Of a DNA stretch of 36,493 nucleotides, positions 25,395-32,645 are shown piece by piece; position 1 is the first letter of the stretch, and each line of letters opens with the position of its first letter. The stretch is from RGIG6919 sp045531905 (GTDB taxonomy: Bacteria > Bacillota > Clostridia > Lachnospirales > Lachnospiraceae), in the NCBI GenBank assembly GCA_045531905.1, contig JAZSEY010000010.1:1-36493 (forward strand), written 5' to 3'. The notes beneath the pieces are model-generated. The model made no database searches. It was given only the letters and a program-made list of their open reading frames with translations, and had not been told where the DNA came from. The position numbers and the translations under genes are program-made.

Positions 25395-27455
25395 TTACTG
25401 TTTAATCTTAGACGCACCAATGATGTGCTTTTGCAACCTTAACAAATCTAACGCAGTAATTTTATCACCGCTTCGTTTAATATTTGCAGCCTGCAATGCC
25501 GTACCTTCTAATTTTGAGGCACCCAAAATATGCTTCTGCAATCGTAACAAATCCAGTGCGGTAATCTTACCATCACCATTTAAATCTCCATAAATCACCA
25601 CGGTAAATGCCATAGAAGCATCTCCTTTTGTGATAACTATTTTATTACCCGTACCAACCTTACCTGTTTGTACAGTCTTTCCATCTTCTTTATATACCGC
25701 CACTGTGGCATCCGCAGCACCCAAATTCTTAGTAAAAGTTGCAACCTTTGTATCCGGCGCAACACCGGTACAAACACTGTCTGTCACCGTGTATTTGCCA
25801 TCTAAACTTATCGTTTGGTCTGCTGATTCCGGTGGAGTCACTGTTGTCTGTCCATCGCCCTCAGCACCTCTTACTATGGTCAATGTGTATGTACGCACGG
25901 AACCATTCTGTGCAGTTACCGCAATAGACAATGTATTCGTTCCTGCCTGTAATGGAATTGTACCAATTCCGCTGATGCTAGCTCTTCCATTTACTGAAGA
26001 AGCAGTCACTTCCACAGAAGCAACATCCGCCCCAACAATTAACTGATAATCAGTCACATCACTCACCGAAAATGTCGGCGTTAAGGTATAACCAGTTACA
26101 GCCAAAGTCTTTAACCAGTTATTCGGATTACCACTATCAGCAGGCTTTGCACAACGATTCTCCGGCATATTCAAATACACCGGAATATTAAAGGTAATCG
26201 TACCACCCTTCATACCAGCCGTAGTATAAGCCTTAGCCACTCGATACCCTTCCACTGTTGGAGCCTGCACATTGGTCTGATACTGATGTTTATAAAGTCC
26301 ACTGGTTGTATTCACAACATTAAACTTTTCAAAATACAAAGTATTCTGTCCCTTGTTGATATATCCATTTCCGATATAACTGGCACCACCGGTAATAGAC
26401 TTAGCTGGGGAATCCCAAGGTCTTCCATAACTACCTTCCGTTGCTGCCCATTTTAAACCACTGACAGCAGCATCACCGGTTGCACTATCATAAGCACCAA
26501 TATTGTAAAAGTTATAAATGCCAGGATATGTCTCATTGGTTCCGCTAGTGGCAGTTCCTTGCACATTTCCAACCTCTTGCTTAATACGGGAAGCAATATG
26601 ATATGGACTAACACCACTGGCAAGTCCGGCTTCCATCATAATCTGTGAATAAGTCTTATCACTACCGGTAGCCAAAGCATTTGCCATAAAACTTCCTGCC
26701 AACAAGGCTTCCACACCTGTAGCGTTCTGGCCACCCTCCACATAATTCAAACTTTCAAACTCAAATATATAATTCTCATCCAAACAATTTCTCGGGTCCA
26801 GATAATATGCAATCAAATCCTTAGACGCAGCATACCAATTGGTTCCATCATAAACAGACCACTTATCTGTCGCCCAGTTATAACCCACATCTGTAGAACG
26901 CCAATTATAGTGAGGCGCACTACTAGTTCCCTGCACAGTATTCTTAATACTACCTTGCACATTGGTCTCATTGGCTACCACAGTATTCCAATCTAATTTT
27001 GTATGTATCGCAACAAATTTCCAGTTCGGATACTTAGCATGTAAGGTCCGCAAATATGTCTTATAACTCTCTGGAAAATTCTGTGCCGCCAGTTCCGCTT
27101 CAAAGTCAACAGTTGGTTGCGGTTCCGGTGTCGCAGGTGCATCCGGTGTTGTCGCATTCACAGAAATATAGGTCTGACTTACATAGCCTTCGTATGCTAC
27201 TTCTGCAACATTATAGGCAATCTTATACCAGCCATTTCCCATGTCTTCTAAAATTGTAACCGTGGTGCCCTGGTTCAGTTTTCCTGCCACGGTATAATTG
27301 GTTCCCGGACCAGTACGCACATTCAGCACAGATGCAGTTACCGTACCAGTCACTTCTTCACCATAAGAAATGGTGCTATTTATCAACACAATTCCAGCTA
27401 CAAATAAAAACGTCGCCAAAATTGCAAACATTGTATTCAACTTTGCTGTTCTCAT
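25395..27455 (-). CDS. Secreted SH3b - glucosaminidase - cadherin-like - dockerin protein
   Basis: Probable peptidoglycan hydrolase (endo-beta-N-acetylglucosaminidase) of 686 residues. After an N-terminal signal or anchor helix come a bacterial SH3 domain (about 36-100; NVRTGPGTNY, GNGWYKI), a LytD-like glucosaminidase region (about 120-440; YPNWKFVAIHTKLDW, then HIASRIKQEVG with the likely catalytic Glu, and SYIGNGYINKGQNTLYFEKF), a cadherin-like beta-sandwich module (about 455-540) and, at the very end, a type I dockerin. The first dockerin loop GDLNGDGKITALD fits DxNxDGxxxxxD; the second (NIKRSGDKITALD) does not. ATG at 27455 has GAGGAG seven bases upstream; the in-frame GTG-type start at 27506 is upstream of the promoter's likely transcript start. 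A cohesin-like protein is encoded next. Confidence 0.88.
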   Translation of the reverse strand: MRTAKLNTMFAILATFLFVAGIVLINSTISYGEEVTGTVTASVLNVRTGPGTNYTVAGKLNQGTTVTILEDMGNGWYKIAYNVAEVAYEGYVSQTYISVNATTPDAPATPEPQPTVDFEAELAAQNFPESYKTYLRTLHAKYPNWKFVAIHTKLDWNTVVANETNVQGSIKNTVQGTSSAPHYNWRSTDVGYNWATDKWSVYDGTNWYAASKDLIAYYLDPRNCLDENYIFEFESLNYVEGGQNATGVEALLAGSFMANALATGSDKTYSQIMMEAGLASGVSPYHIASRIKQEVGNVQGTATSGTNETYPGIYNFYNIGAYDSATGDAAVSGLKWAATEGSYGRPWDSPAKSITGGASYIGNGYINKGQNTLYFEKFNVVNTTSGLYKHQYQTNVQAPTVEGYRVAKAYTTAGMKGGTITFNIPVYLNMPENRCAKPADSGNPNNWLKTLAVTGYTLTPTFSVSDVTDYQLIVGADVASVEVTASSVNGRASISGIGTIPLQAGTNTLSIAVTAQNGSVRTYTLTIVRGAEGDGQTTVTPPESADQTISLDGKYTVTDSVCTGVAPDTKVATFTKNLGAADATVAVYKEDGKTVQTGKVGTGNKIVITKGDASMAFTVVIYGDLNGDGKITALDLLRLQKHILGASKLEGTALQAANIKRSGDKITALDLLRLQKHIIGASKIKQ

Positions 27456-27496
27456 GTAGCTTCTCCTCTTATCTCTAAGCATAAAATAACATAGTA

Positions 27497-27525
27497 AGTG
27501 TACCATAATAGATATTAAAATTCAA
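27497..27525 (-). promoter_or_regulatory. Promoter of the glucosaminidase - cohesin - racemase - transferase operon
   Basis: On the minus strand -35 TTGAAT (27520-27525), 17 bases, -10 TACACT (27497-27502). Transcription would begin near 27490, so translation must begin at 27455. Confidence 0.6.
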
Positions 27526-27588
27526 TGAAACGGCGTAAAATATAAGAAATATGAAAGATTATTTTAGAAAAATGTAAGATTATTTCCA

Positions 27589-27618
27589 TTGTCAGATTTC
27601 CATATTCTGTTATATACT
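27589..27618 (+). promoter_or_regulatory. Promoter of the lipid kinase gene
   Basis: -35 TTGTCA (27589-27594), 18 bases, -10 TATACT (27613-27618). Confidence 0.5.
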
Positions 27619-27648
27619 CATCTTTGTACATAAAGGAGGTTTTACAGC

Positions 27649-28560
27649 ATGAAAAAACTACTTTTTATTGTCAATCCGTCCGCAGGACGCACTACTATCA
27701 AGAATAAACTATTTGAAATTATAGAGATGTTTTCGGACTACGATTATGAAACAGTAATCCGCCCTACAAAAAAAGAGCACGATGCCCGTGATATTGCATT
27801 TCAGGAATGCGGGAAGTATGACTTAATTGTATGTGCCGGAGGAGATGGCACCCTGGATGAGACAGTTACAGGGCTGATGATGGCAAACAGCCAGACACCC
27901 CTTGGTTATATCCCATGTGGCACCACCAATGATTTTGCCAAAAGTCTTGGCATCCCAAAGGACCCTGTGAGAGCAGCCCGCCGAGCGGTCAGATATGAGC
28001 CTCACGCCATCGATATCGGTTCCATGATTACCACTGGCGAAGCCGGACAAAAACAGGACTATTTTGTATATATTGCAACCTTCGGTGCCTTTACAGAAGT
28101 TGCGTATTCTACGCCACAGGACATGAAAAACATTATGGGACATACCGCATATATGGTAGAAGCTTTAAAAAGCATTATGTCCTTAAAATCCTATGCCGTT
28201 ACAGTGACCACAGACAATGAAACGATTACCGGCAATTACATTTATGCTATGGTCTGCAACTCTAATTCTGTCGCAGGGTTCCGCCCAATCGCTGCAAAAA
28301 ATGTGGAATTTGATGATGGTTTGTTTGAGGTTGTACTAATTACCTATCCAAAGACACCTTTGGAACTACAATCTATCATTACATCTATTTTGATGAATGA
28401 AGAAAACACAGAATTTATAAAAAGCTTCAAGACAAATAAAGTAACCTTCCATTCCGAGGAAGCCATTCCTTGGGATATAGACGGAGAATATGGTGGTGAC
28501 CATACCGATGTAACCATCGAGGTACATGATAAGGCGATTGAATTTGTGAGGAAGGTATAA
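27649..28560 (+). CDS. Diacylglycerol kinase / YegS-like lipid kinase
   Basis: Cytoplasmic lipid kinase of the DgkB/YegS/sphingosine kinase family, 303 residues as usual. The ATP site GGDGT (64-68) in VCAGGDGTLDE and the second block PCGTTNDFA (89-97) are both intact, and the C-terminal beta-sandwich ends with WDIDGEYGG, the usual late motif. DgkB recycles the diacylglycerol left when glycerol phosphate is taken from phosphatidylglycerol during lipoteichoic acid synthesis; whether this protein does so is inference supported by the nearby teichoic acid genes. AAGGAGG stands nine bases before the ATG. It is the sole gene of its unit. Confidence 0.9.
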   Translation: MKKLLFIVNPSAGRTTIKNKLFEIIEMFSDYDYETVIRPTKKEHDARDIAFQECGKYDLIVCAGGDGTLDETVTGLMMANSQTPLGYIPCGTTNDFAKSLGIPKDPVRAARRAVRYEPHAIDIGSMITTGEAGQKQDYFVYIATFGAFTEVAYSTPQDMKNIMGHTAYMVEALKSIMSLKSYAVTVTTDNETITGNYIYAMVCNSNSVAGFRPIAAKNVEFDDGLFEVVLITYPKTPLELQSIITSILMNEENTEFIKSFKTNKVTFHSEEAIPWDIDGEYGGDHTDVTIEVHDKAIEFVRKV

Positions 28561-28561
28561 A

Positions 28562-28604
28562 AAAAGGTCTGTTAACTGCATGTACTGCAGATAACAGACC
28601 TTTT
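28562..28604. terminator. Bidirectional terminator between lipid kinase and glmM
   Basis: Arms AAAAGGTCTGTTA (28562-28574) and TAACAGACCTTTT (28592-28604). The loop holds a second small palindrome, CTGCATGTACTGCAG. Confidence 0.92.
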
Positions 28605-28616
28605 ACTTTATCCTTA

Positions 28617-29975
28617 CTACGACACTGCCTCGTGTCCCTTTTCCTTTAACTTATCAATTACCATACCAACATACTTCTCACAAAGTTCATCTGTGGTTGC
28701 TTCTACCATAACACGAATCACAGGCTCTGTACCACTCTCACGAATGAGAATACGACCATCATCGCCAAGGGCCTCTTCCACCTGTTTCACCACTGCCATT
28801 ACATCCGGGTCAGCCTTTGCTTCCGGCTTGCTCTTTACGCGAAGATTAACCAACAGCTGTGGATAAATCTGAAGACTGGTAAACAACTCAGATACCTTGC
28901 GCTTTCTGCTTAACATAACCTCCATAATCTTTAGAGAGGTTAATACACCATCACCAGTAGTTGCATACTTGCTGAAAATGATATGACCTGACTGCTCACC
29001 ACCGAGAGAGTGCCCATTTTCCATCATATTCTCGAATACGTACTTATCACCTACAGCAGTCTTTTCATACTTAACACCCTTCTTGTCAAAGGCTTTATAA
29101 AGACCAATGTTAGACATAACTGTAGTAACAACTGTATCGTTATCCAACTGTCCCATATCCTTTAAGTAACGACCACACATGTAGAGGATCTTGTCGCCGT
29201 CAATCAGCTGTCCCTTCTCATCCACTGCAAGACATCTGTCTGCGTCACCATCATAGGCAAAGCCGATATCTAACTGTTTCTCTAAAACTAGTTTCTGTAA
29301 GCCTTCCATGTGAGTAGAACCACAGTTGGTATTGATGTTCGTACCATCTGGCTCGTTGTTAATGGCATATACTTTTGCGCCCAGCGCCTCGAATACAGAC
29401 TTTGCAACTATGTAAGCAGCACCATTTGCACAGTCCAAACCAACACGCACATTTTTGAAGGACTTGGTTGCCAATGTCATCAAATATCCGATATAACGGT
29501 TACGTCCTGCCGCATAATCTACAGTTCGTCCTATGGCTTCTTTTCTCGCCAAAGGAATCTCACCCCAAGTGCCATCGATATAGGATTCAATCTTTTCTTC
29601 AATATCTGCCTCTAACTTATAACCCTGACCGTTGATAATCTTGATACCATTATCATAAAATGGGTTATGGCTAGCAGAAATCATGATACCACAATCAAAT
29701 TCATCTACTCTGACGATATAAGATACCGATGGTGTCGGTGTTACGTGCATCAAATACGCATCTGCACCACTGGCTGTCAAACCTGCCACCAAAGAGGACT
29801 CAAACATATAGCTGGAACGACGAGTATCCTTTGCAATTACCACTCTTGCCCTTCCGTCCTCATGCTTCTGTCCATAATAATATCCTAAAAATCTACCTAC
29901 CTGATAGGCATGCTCTACTGTCAAATCTACGTTCGCTTCCCCACGGAAACCATCTGTACCAAAATATTTACCCAT
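28617..29975 (-). CDS. glmM: Phosphoglucosamine mutase
   Basis: Converts glucosamine-6-phosphate to glucosamine-1-phosphate, the step after GlmS on the way to UDP-GlcNAc. The start MGKYFGTDGFRG, the active-site loop SASHNP with the phosphorylated Ser102, the metal-binding DGDADRC and the phosphate-binding RESGTEPVIRVM near the end are all intact. Length 452 is typical. ATG at 29975 has TAAGGAG eight bases upstream; TTG at 29981 is too close to it. The gene has its own promoter and stands alone between two terminators. Confidence 0.97.
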   Translation of the reverse strand: MGKYFGTDGFRGEANVDLTVEHAYQVGRFLGYYYGQKHEDGRARVVIAKDTRRSSYMFESSLVAGLTASGADAYLMHVTPTPSVSYIVRVDEFDCGIMISASHNPFYDNGIKIINGQGYKLEADIEEKIESYIDGTWGEIPLARKEAIGRTVDYAAGRNRYIGYLMTLATKSFKNVRVGLDCANGAAYIVAKSVFEALGAKVYAINNEPDGTNINTNCGSTHMEGLQKLVLEKQLDIGFAYDGDADRCLAVDEKGQLIDGDKILYMCGRYLKDMGQLDNDTVVTTVMSNIGLYKAFDKKGVKYEKTAVGDKYVFENMMENGHSLGGEQSGHIIFSKYATTGDGVLTSLKIMEVMLSRKRKVSELFTSLQIYPQLLVNLRVKSKPEAKADPDVMAVVKQVEEALGDDGRILIRESGTEPVIRVMVEATTDELCEKYVGMVIDKLKEKGHEAVS

Positions 29976-30017
29976 TCCCAAAACTCCTTATCAAAATTGA
30001 TATGCATAAGAATACGC

Positions 30018-30046
30018 TTTTATTATTATATGCCAAATGCAAAAAA
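30018..30046 (-). promoter_or_regulatory. Promoter of glmM, overlapping the queC terminator
   Basis: On the minus strand a -10 TATAAT lies in GGCATATAAT (near 30025-30030) with TTGCCT 17 bases before it. The -35 lies in the descending arm of the terminator of queC, so end and start of the two units are interlocked. Coordinates are approximate. Confidence 0.45.
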
Positions 30047-30079
30047 AAGGCAAGAAAACCTATGTTTTCCTACCTTTTC
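30041..30079 (-). terminator. Rho-independent terminator of the queuosine operon
   Basis: On the minus strand a stem of about 15 pairs (AAAAGGTAGGAAAAC with GTTTTCTTGCCTTTT, including two G-T pairs) is followed by a run of T. Confidence 0.88.
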
Positions 30080-30084
30080 ATGCA

Positions 30085-30759
30085 CTATGATTCCATTTTG
30101 CTATTTTCGTATTCCTGCAAGCCCTTTTTTCTCAATTTGCAAGACGGGCACTCGCCACAGCCATCACCAATGATGCCGTTATAACAGGTCAGTGTTTTTT
30201 GCTTAATGACATCTAGTACACCAAGTTCATCTGCCAACGCCCATGTTTCTTTTTTGTCAATCCACATTAACGGTGTCTGCACATCAAACTGAAAATCCAT
30301 TGCCAGATTTAAGGTAACATTTAATGACTTTACAAACACATCTCTGCAATCCGGATATCCGCTGAAGTCACTCTGAGATACGCCAGTCACAATATTAGAA
30401 ATGCCCCTCACCTTAGCAAACACTGCTGCAAATGTAAGAAACAGCATGTTTCTGCCTTCCACATAACTATTTGGCGTGCCTTCTTCCGGTGCATCCTTAT
30501 CCACCTCAATATCCACTCTGGTAAGTGAATTTGGTGCTAAAGCATTTAGCAATGACATATCCAAAATGTGATGCTCAATTCCATATTCCTTACAAATATC
30601 CTTTGCACATTCCAATTCTAATTTGTGTCTCTGTCCGTAATCAAAGGACACTGCGATTACTTCTTCATAGCGCTTCATTGCCCAAAACAAGCATGTGGTA
30701 CTATCCTGTCCACCACTAAACACAACCACTGCCTGTTTATTATTCTTTGCGATTTCCAT
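30085..30759 (-). CDS. queC: 7-cyano-7-deazaguanine synthase
   Basis: ATP-dependent conversion of 7-carboxy-7-deazaguanine to preQ0, the base used for queuosine in tRNA. SGGQDS (15-20) is the PP-loop that binds ATP; the C-terminal CYNGIIGDGCGECPSC carries four Cys that hold the structural zinc. 224 residues is the usual length. It is last in the queD-queE-folE-queC operon; its ribosome site overlaps the stop region of folE. Confidence 0.97.
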   Translation of the reverse strand: MEIAKNNKQAVVVFSGGQDSTTCLFWAMKRYEEVIAVSFDYGQRHKLELECAKDICKEYGIEHHILDMSLLNALAPNSLTRVDIEVDKDAPEEGTPNSYVEGRNMLFLTFAAVFAKVRGISNIVTGVSQSDFSGYPDCRDVFVKSLNVTLNLAMDFQFDVQTPLMWIDKKETWALADELGVLDVIKQKTLTCYNGIIGDGCGECPSCKLRKKGLQEYENSKMES

Positions 30760-30768
30760 AGTTTTCTC

Positions 30769-31371
30769 CTATCTGCTTAACATCATTAATTTGTTCTGCA
30801 ACTGCAAATCACTATTAAACTGTCCACGAAGGGTCTGGGTTACAGTCTTGGAACCAGGCTTTTTAATACCTCTTGCAGTCATGCAACTATGACATCCCTC
30901 GATAATCACCGCCACATCCTCAGAACCGGTAGCCATCTGCATAACCTCTGCAATATCAGAACCAATGCGTTCCTGAAGCTGCAAACGCTTTGCCACCATT
31001 TCTGCAATTCTCGCAATCTTACTTAAGCCCAACACTCTGTCCTTTGGCAAATAAGCCACAGTGACCTTCATGTCATACATCAACGCCATATGATGCTCAC
31101 AATAACTAAATATATCAATATCCTTTACAATAACCATGTCACCATTGCTCACATAGTCATCATCGCCATCTTCGTCAAAATGCAAATCAAAGGTCTTGCT
31201 GAACATCTTTGCAATCTCTTCATTGCTGTAATTCATACCTTCAAACACCTCTGTGTACATTCTGGCTACACGGTCCGGTGTTTCCTTTAATCCCTCTCTG
31301 TCCGGGTCATCTCCTAATGCTTCTAAGATACCACGAATATGCATTTTTATCGCTTCTTGATTAATCGCCAT
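30769..31371 (-). CDS. folE: GTP cyclohydrolase I
   Basis: Makes 7,8-dihydroneopterin triphosphate from GTP, the first step to preQ0 (and to folate). SYCEHHMALMYDMKVTVAYLP and EGCHSCMTARGI carry the zinc ligands (Cys and His in the first block, Cys in the second). 200 residues, as in other type IA enzymes. ATG at 31371 has GAGG seven bases upstream; the ATG two codons earlier at 31377 is too close to that site. Position between queE and queC shows it serves queuosine synthesis. Confidence 0.97.
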   Translation of the reverse strand: MAINQEAIKMHIRGILEALGDDPDREGLKETPDRVARMYTEVFEGMNYSNEEIAKMFSKTFDLHFDEDGDDDYVSNGDMVIVKDIDIFSYCEHHMALMYDMKVTVAYLPKDRVLGLSKIARIAEMVAKRLQLQERIGSDIAEVMQMATGSEDVAVIIEGCHSCMTARGIKKPGSKTVTQTLRGQFNSDLQLQNKLMMLSR

Positions 31372-31395
31372 TTTCATTCCTCTTTTCTCAAACCG

Positions 31396-32064
31396 TTACA
31401 CGCCTCTTTTGTCAGGATCCCAAATAAACTTATGAAGCTGCAACTGCAACCGCACATTTCCAAGCCCCTGCGCTAACATAAAGTCTACCATCTCGCTTGG
31501 TTCTATCCTGCCAAACACTGGGCTTAGATAGACCTTGCATTTTTCAATCAAACTATATGTCTTGATAATATCCAATGCCCGTTCCAAATCCTCGCGACTT
31601 CCACATACAAATTTCACCGTATCCTGCGGTCTCAAATACTGATAGTTTTCTGTCAACATTTGACCTTCCATGCCACTCCCTGGAAGCTTATAATCCAATG
31701 TGAAATACAGATTATCAGCATACTCCATAAATGGTCCAATATCCACGCTGCCGTTGGTCTCTATCTCCACAGCCAGTTCTCCATCCTGATTTAGCATCCG
31801 AAGTAGTCGTCCAATATTCTTTTGGAGCAATGGCTCACCACCGGTCAGGGTGACATTTCGAATTCCACTCTCCTTAATGTCACGGTAGATTTCTTCCTCA
31901 CTCAGTAACTTGTATGGAGCATCAGGGTTATTTGCCCACATGGTATCACAGAAACTACATCTTAAATTGCAACCTGCAAATCGGACAAAATGTGCCAATT
32001 CCCCGGCACGTTGCCCCTCACCATTGATGCTATCAAATTGTTCCACTACCTGAAACTGTCCCAT
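31396..32064 (-). CDS. queE: 7-carboxy-7-deazaguanine synthase (radical SAM)
   Basis: Radical SAM enzyme converting 6-carboxy-tetrahydropterin to 7-carboxy-7-deazaguanine. The iron-sulfur cluster motif is C32-x3-C36-x2-C39 in RFAGCNLRCSFCD, and TLTGGEPLLQ further on is the usual GGEP block that binds SAM. 222 residues, three bases behind queD, with CGGAGG before the ATG. Confidence 0.96.
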   Translation of the reverse strand: MGQFQVVEQFDSINGEGQRAGELAHFVRFAGCNLRCSFCDTMWANNPDAPYKLLSEEEIYRDIKESGIRNVTLTGGEPLLQKNIGRLLRMLNQDGELAVEIETNGSVDIGPFMEYADNLYFTLDYKLPGSGMEGQMLTENYQYLRPQDTVKFVCGSREDLERALDIIKTYSLIEKCKVYLSPVFGRIEPSEMVDFMLAQGLGNVRLQLQLHKFIWDPDKRGV

Positions 32065-32067
32065 CTT

Positions 32068-32490
32068 TTAATCCTCCGAATAGGAAGCACAATTAGTCGG
32101 AGTCTCATACACTGTAGCTCTCACTACCTTGTACCCCTTTTTAATCATTTCCTCGTAAACAAATTTTGCAAAATGCTCTGCTGTTGGTCTAAATGGCATT
32201 GCCAAAATCTTAAAGCCTTCATCCTTCAAGGCTTCCATGGTAGCAGGCTTTAAGCTTCCCTGCTCGATAATCAACGCATGGTCTAACCTGTCTGCCAACG
32301 CATTTAAATCATCCTTCAATGTACCAAAATCAATTACCATTCCCTTCGTCTTTGGTTCGATGGAGAGTTTTTTACTGGCTACCTCAACCTCAATCTCCCA
32401 TCTGTGACCATGAATGTTGCTACATTTTCCATCATATCTGGAAAGAAAATGTGCGCTATCAAAATGTGCATTTGTTTTTACTGTATACAT
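32068..32490 (-). CDS. queD: 6-carboxy-5,6,7,8-tetrahydropterin synthase
   Basis: Turns dihydroneopterin triphosphate into 6-carboxy-tetrahydropterin. Zinc ligands His14 (DSAHFL) and His27/His29 (NIHGHRW) and the catalytic Cys23 are in place. 140 residues is slightly longer than the shortest family members. GGAGGAG precedes the ATG. It is first in the queuosine operon and follows a leader with a candidate preQ1 riboswitch and a terminator hairpin. Confidence 0.96.
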   Translation of the reverse strand: MYTVKTNAHFDSAHFLSRYDGKCSNIHGHRWEIEVEVASKKLSIEPKTKGMVIDFGTLKDDLNALADRLDHALIIEQGSLKPATMEALKDEGFKILAMPFRPTAEHFAKFVYEEMIKKGYKVVRATVYETPTNCASYSED

Positions 32491-32521
32491 GGTAACTCCT
32501 CCTTTAACTATTCAATCACAA

Positions 32522-32556
32522 GAAAAGCGGACTATAAATATTACAGTCCGCTTTTC
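32522..32556 (-). terminator. Attenuator-type terminator hairpin before queD
   Basis: Arms GAAAAGCGGACT (32522-32533) and AGTCCGCTTTTC (32545-32556), a perfect 12-bp stem, read on the minus strand before TTGTG. It lies between the candidate riboswitch and queD, where a regulated terminator would sit; it could also simply end thrC transcripts. Confidence 0.6.
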
Positions 32557-32587
32557 ATATCATACAATTGTAGCCCACGCTACAAAT

Positions 32588-32632
32588 GCCCTAGTTTTAT
32601 TTATAGACTGGATGGTGCAAGCGAACAGTCTG
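32588..32632 (-). promoter_or_regulatory. Candidate preQ1-I riboswitch in the leader of the queuosine operon
   Basis: Read on the minus strand: stem AGACTG / CAGTCT (32626-32631 and 32605-32610) closing a loop that starts with TTC and ends with a C just before the 3' strand, then an A-rich tail ATAAATAAAACTAGG. This is the order of the preQ1-I aptamer (short stem, loop, A-rich tail making a pseudoknot), and the tail is close to that of B. subtilis queC. The pseudoknot pairing I can draw (TTG/C with CTAGG) has a mismatch, and the loop is longer than usual. The genes behind it are exactly those preQ1 riboswitches control. A small hairpin (32568-32585) and a terminator follow. Confidence 0.5.
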
Positions 32633-32639
32633 TTATTTA

Positions 32640-32645
32640 ATTATA
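32640..32645 (-). promoter_or_regulatory. Candidate -10 box of the queuosine operon inside the thrC stop
   Basis: TATAAT on the minus strand overlaps the thrC stop codon. Only a poor -35 (AACTGT-like) stands 17 bases upstream. Transcription from here would begin just before the candidate riboswitch stem. Confidence 0.35.

Noticed and set aside
23601..27455. Cellulosome gene cluster
   Set aside because: Only one cohesin-like and one dockerin module are present, with a wall hydrolase and no plant-fibre enzymes or multi-cohesin scaffold.
29729..30184. 151-codon plus-strand frame opposite glmM and queC
   Set aside because: Antisense to two certain genes and to the terminator between them, with low-complexity His, Leu and Pro-rich translation.
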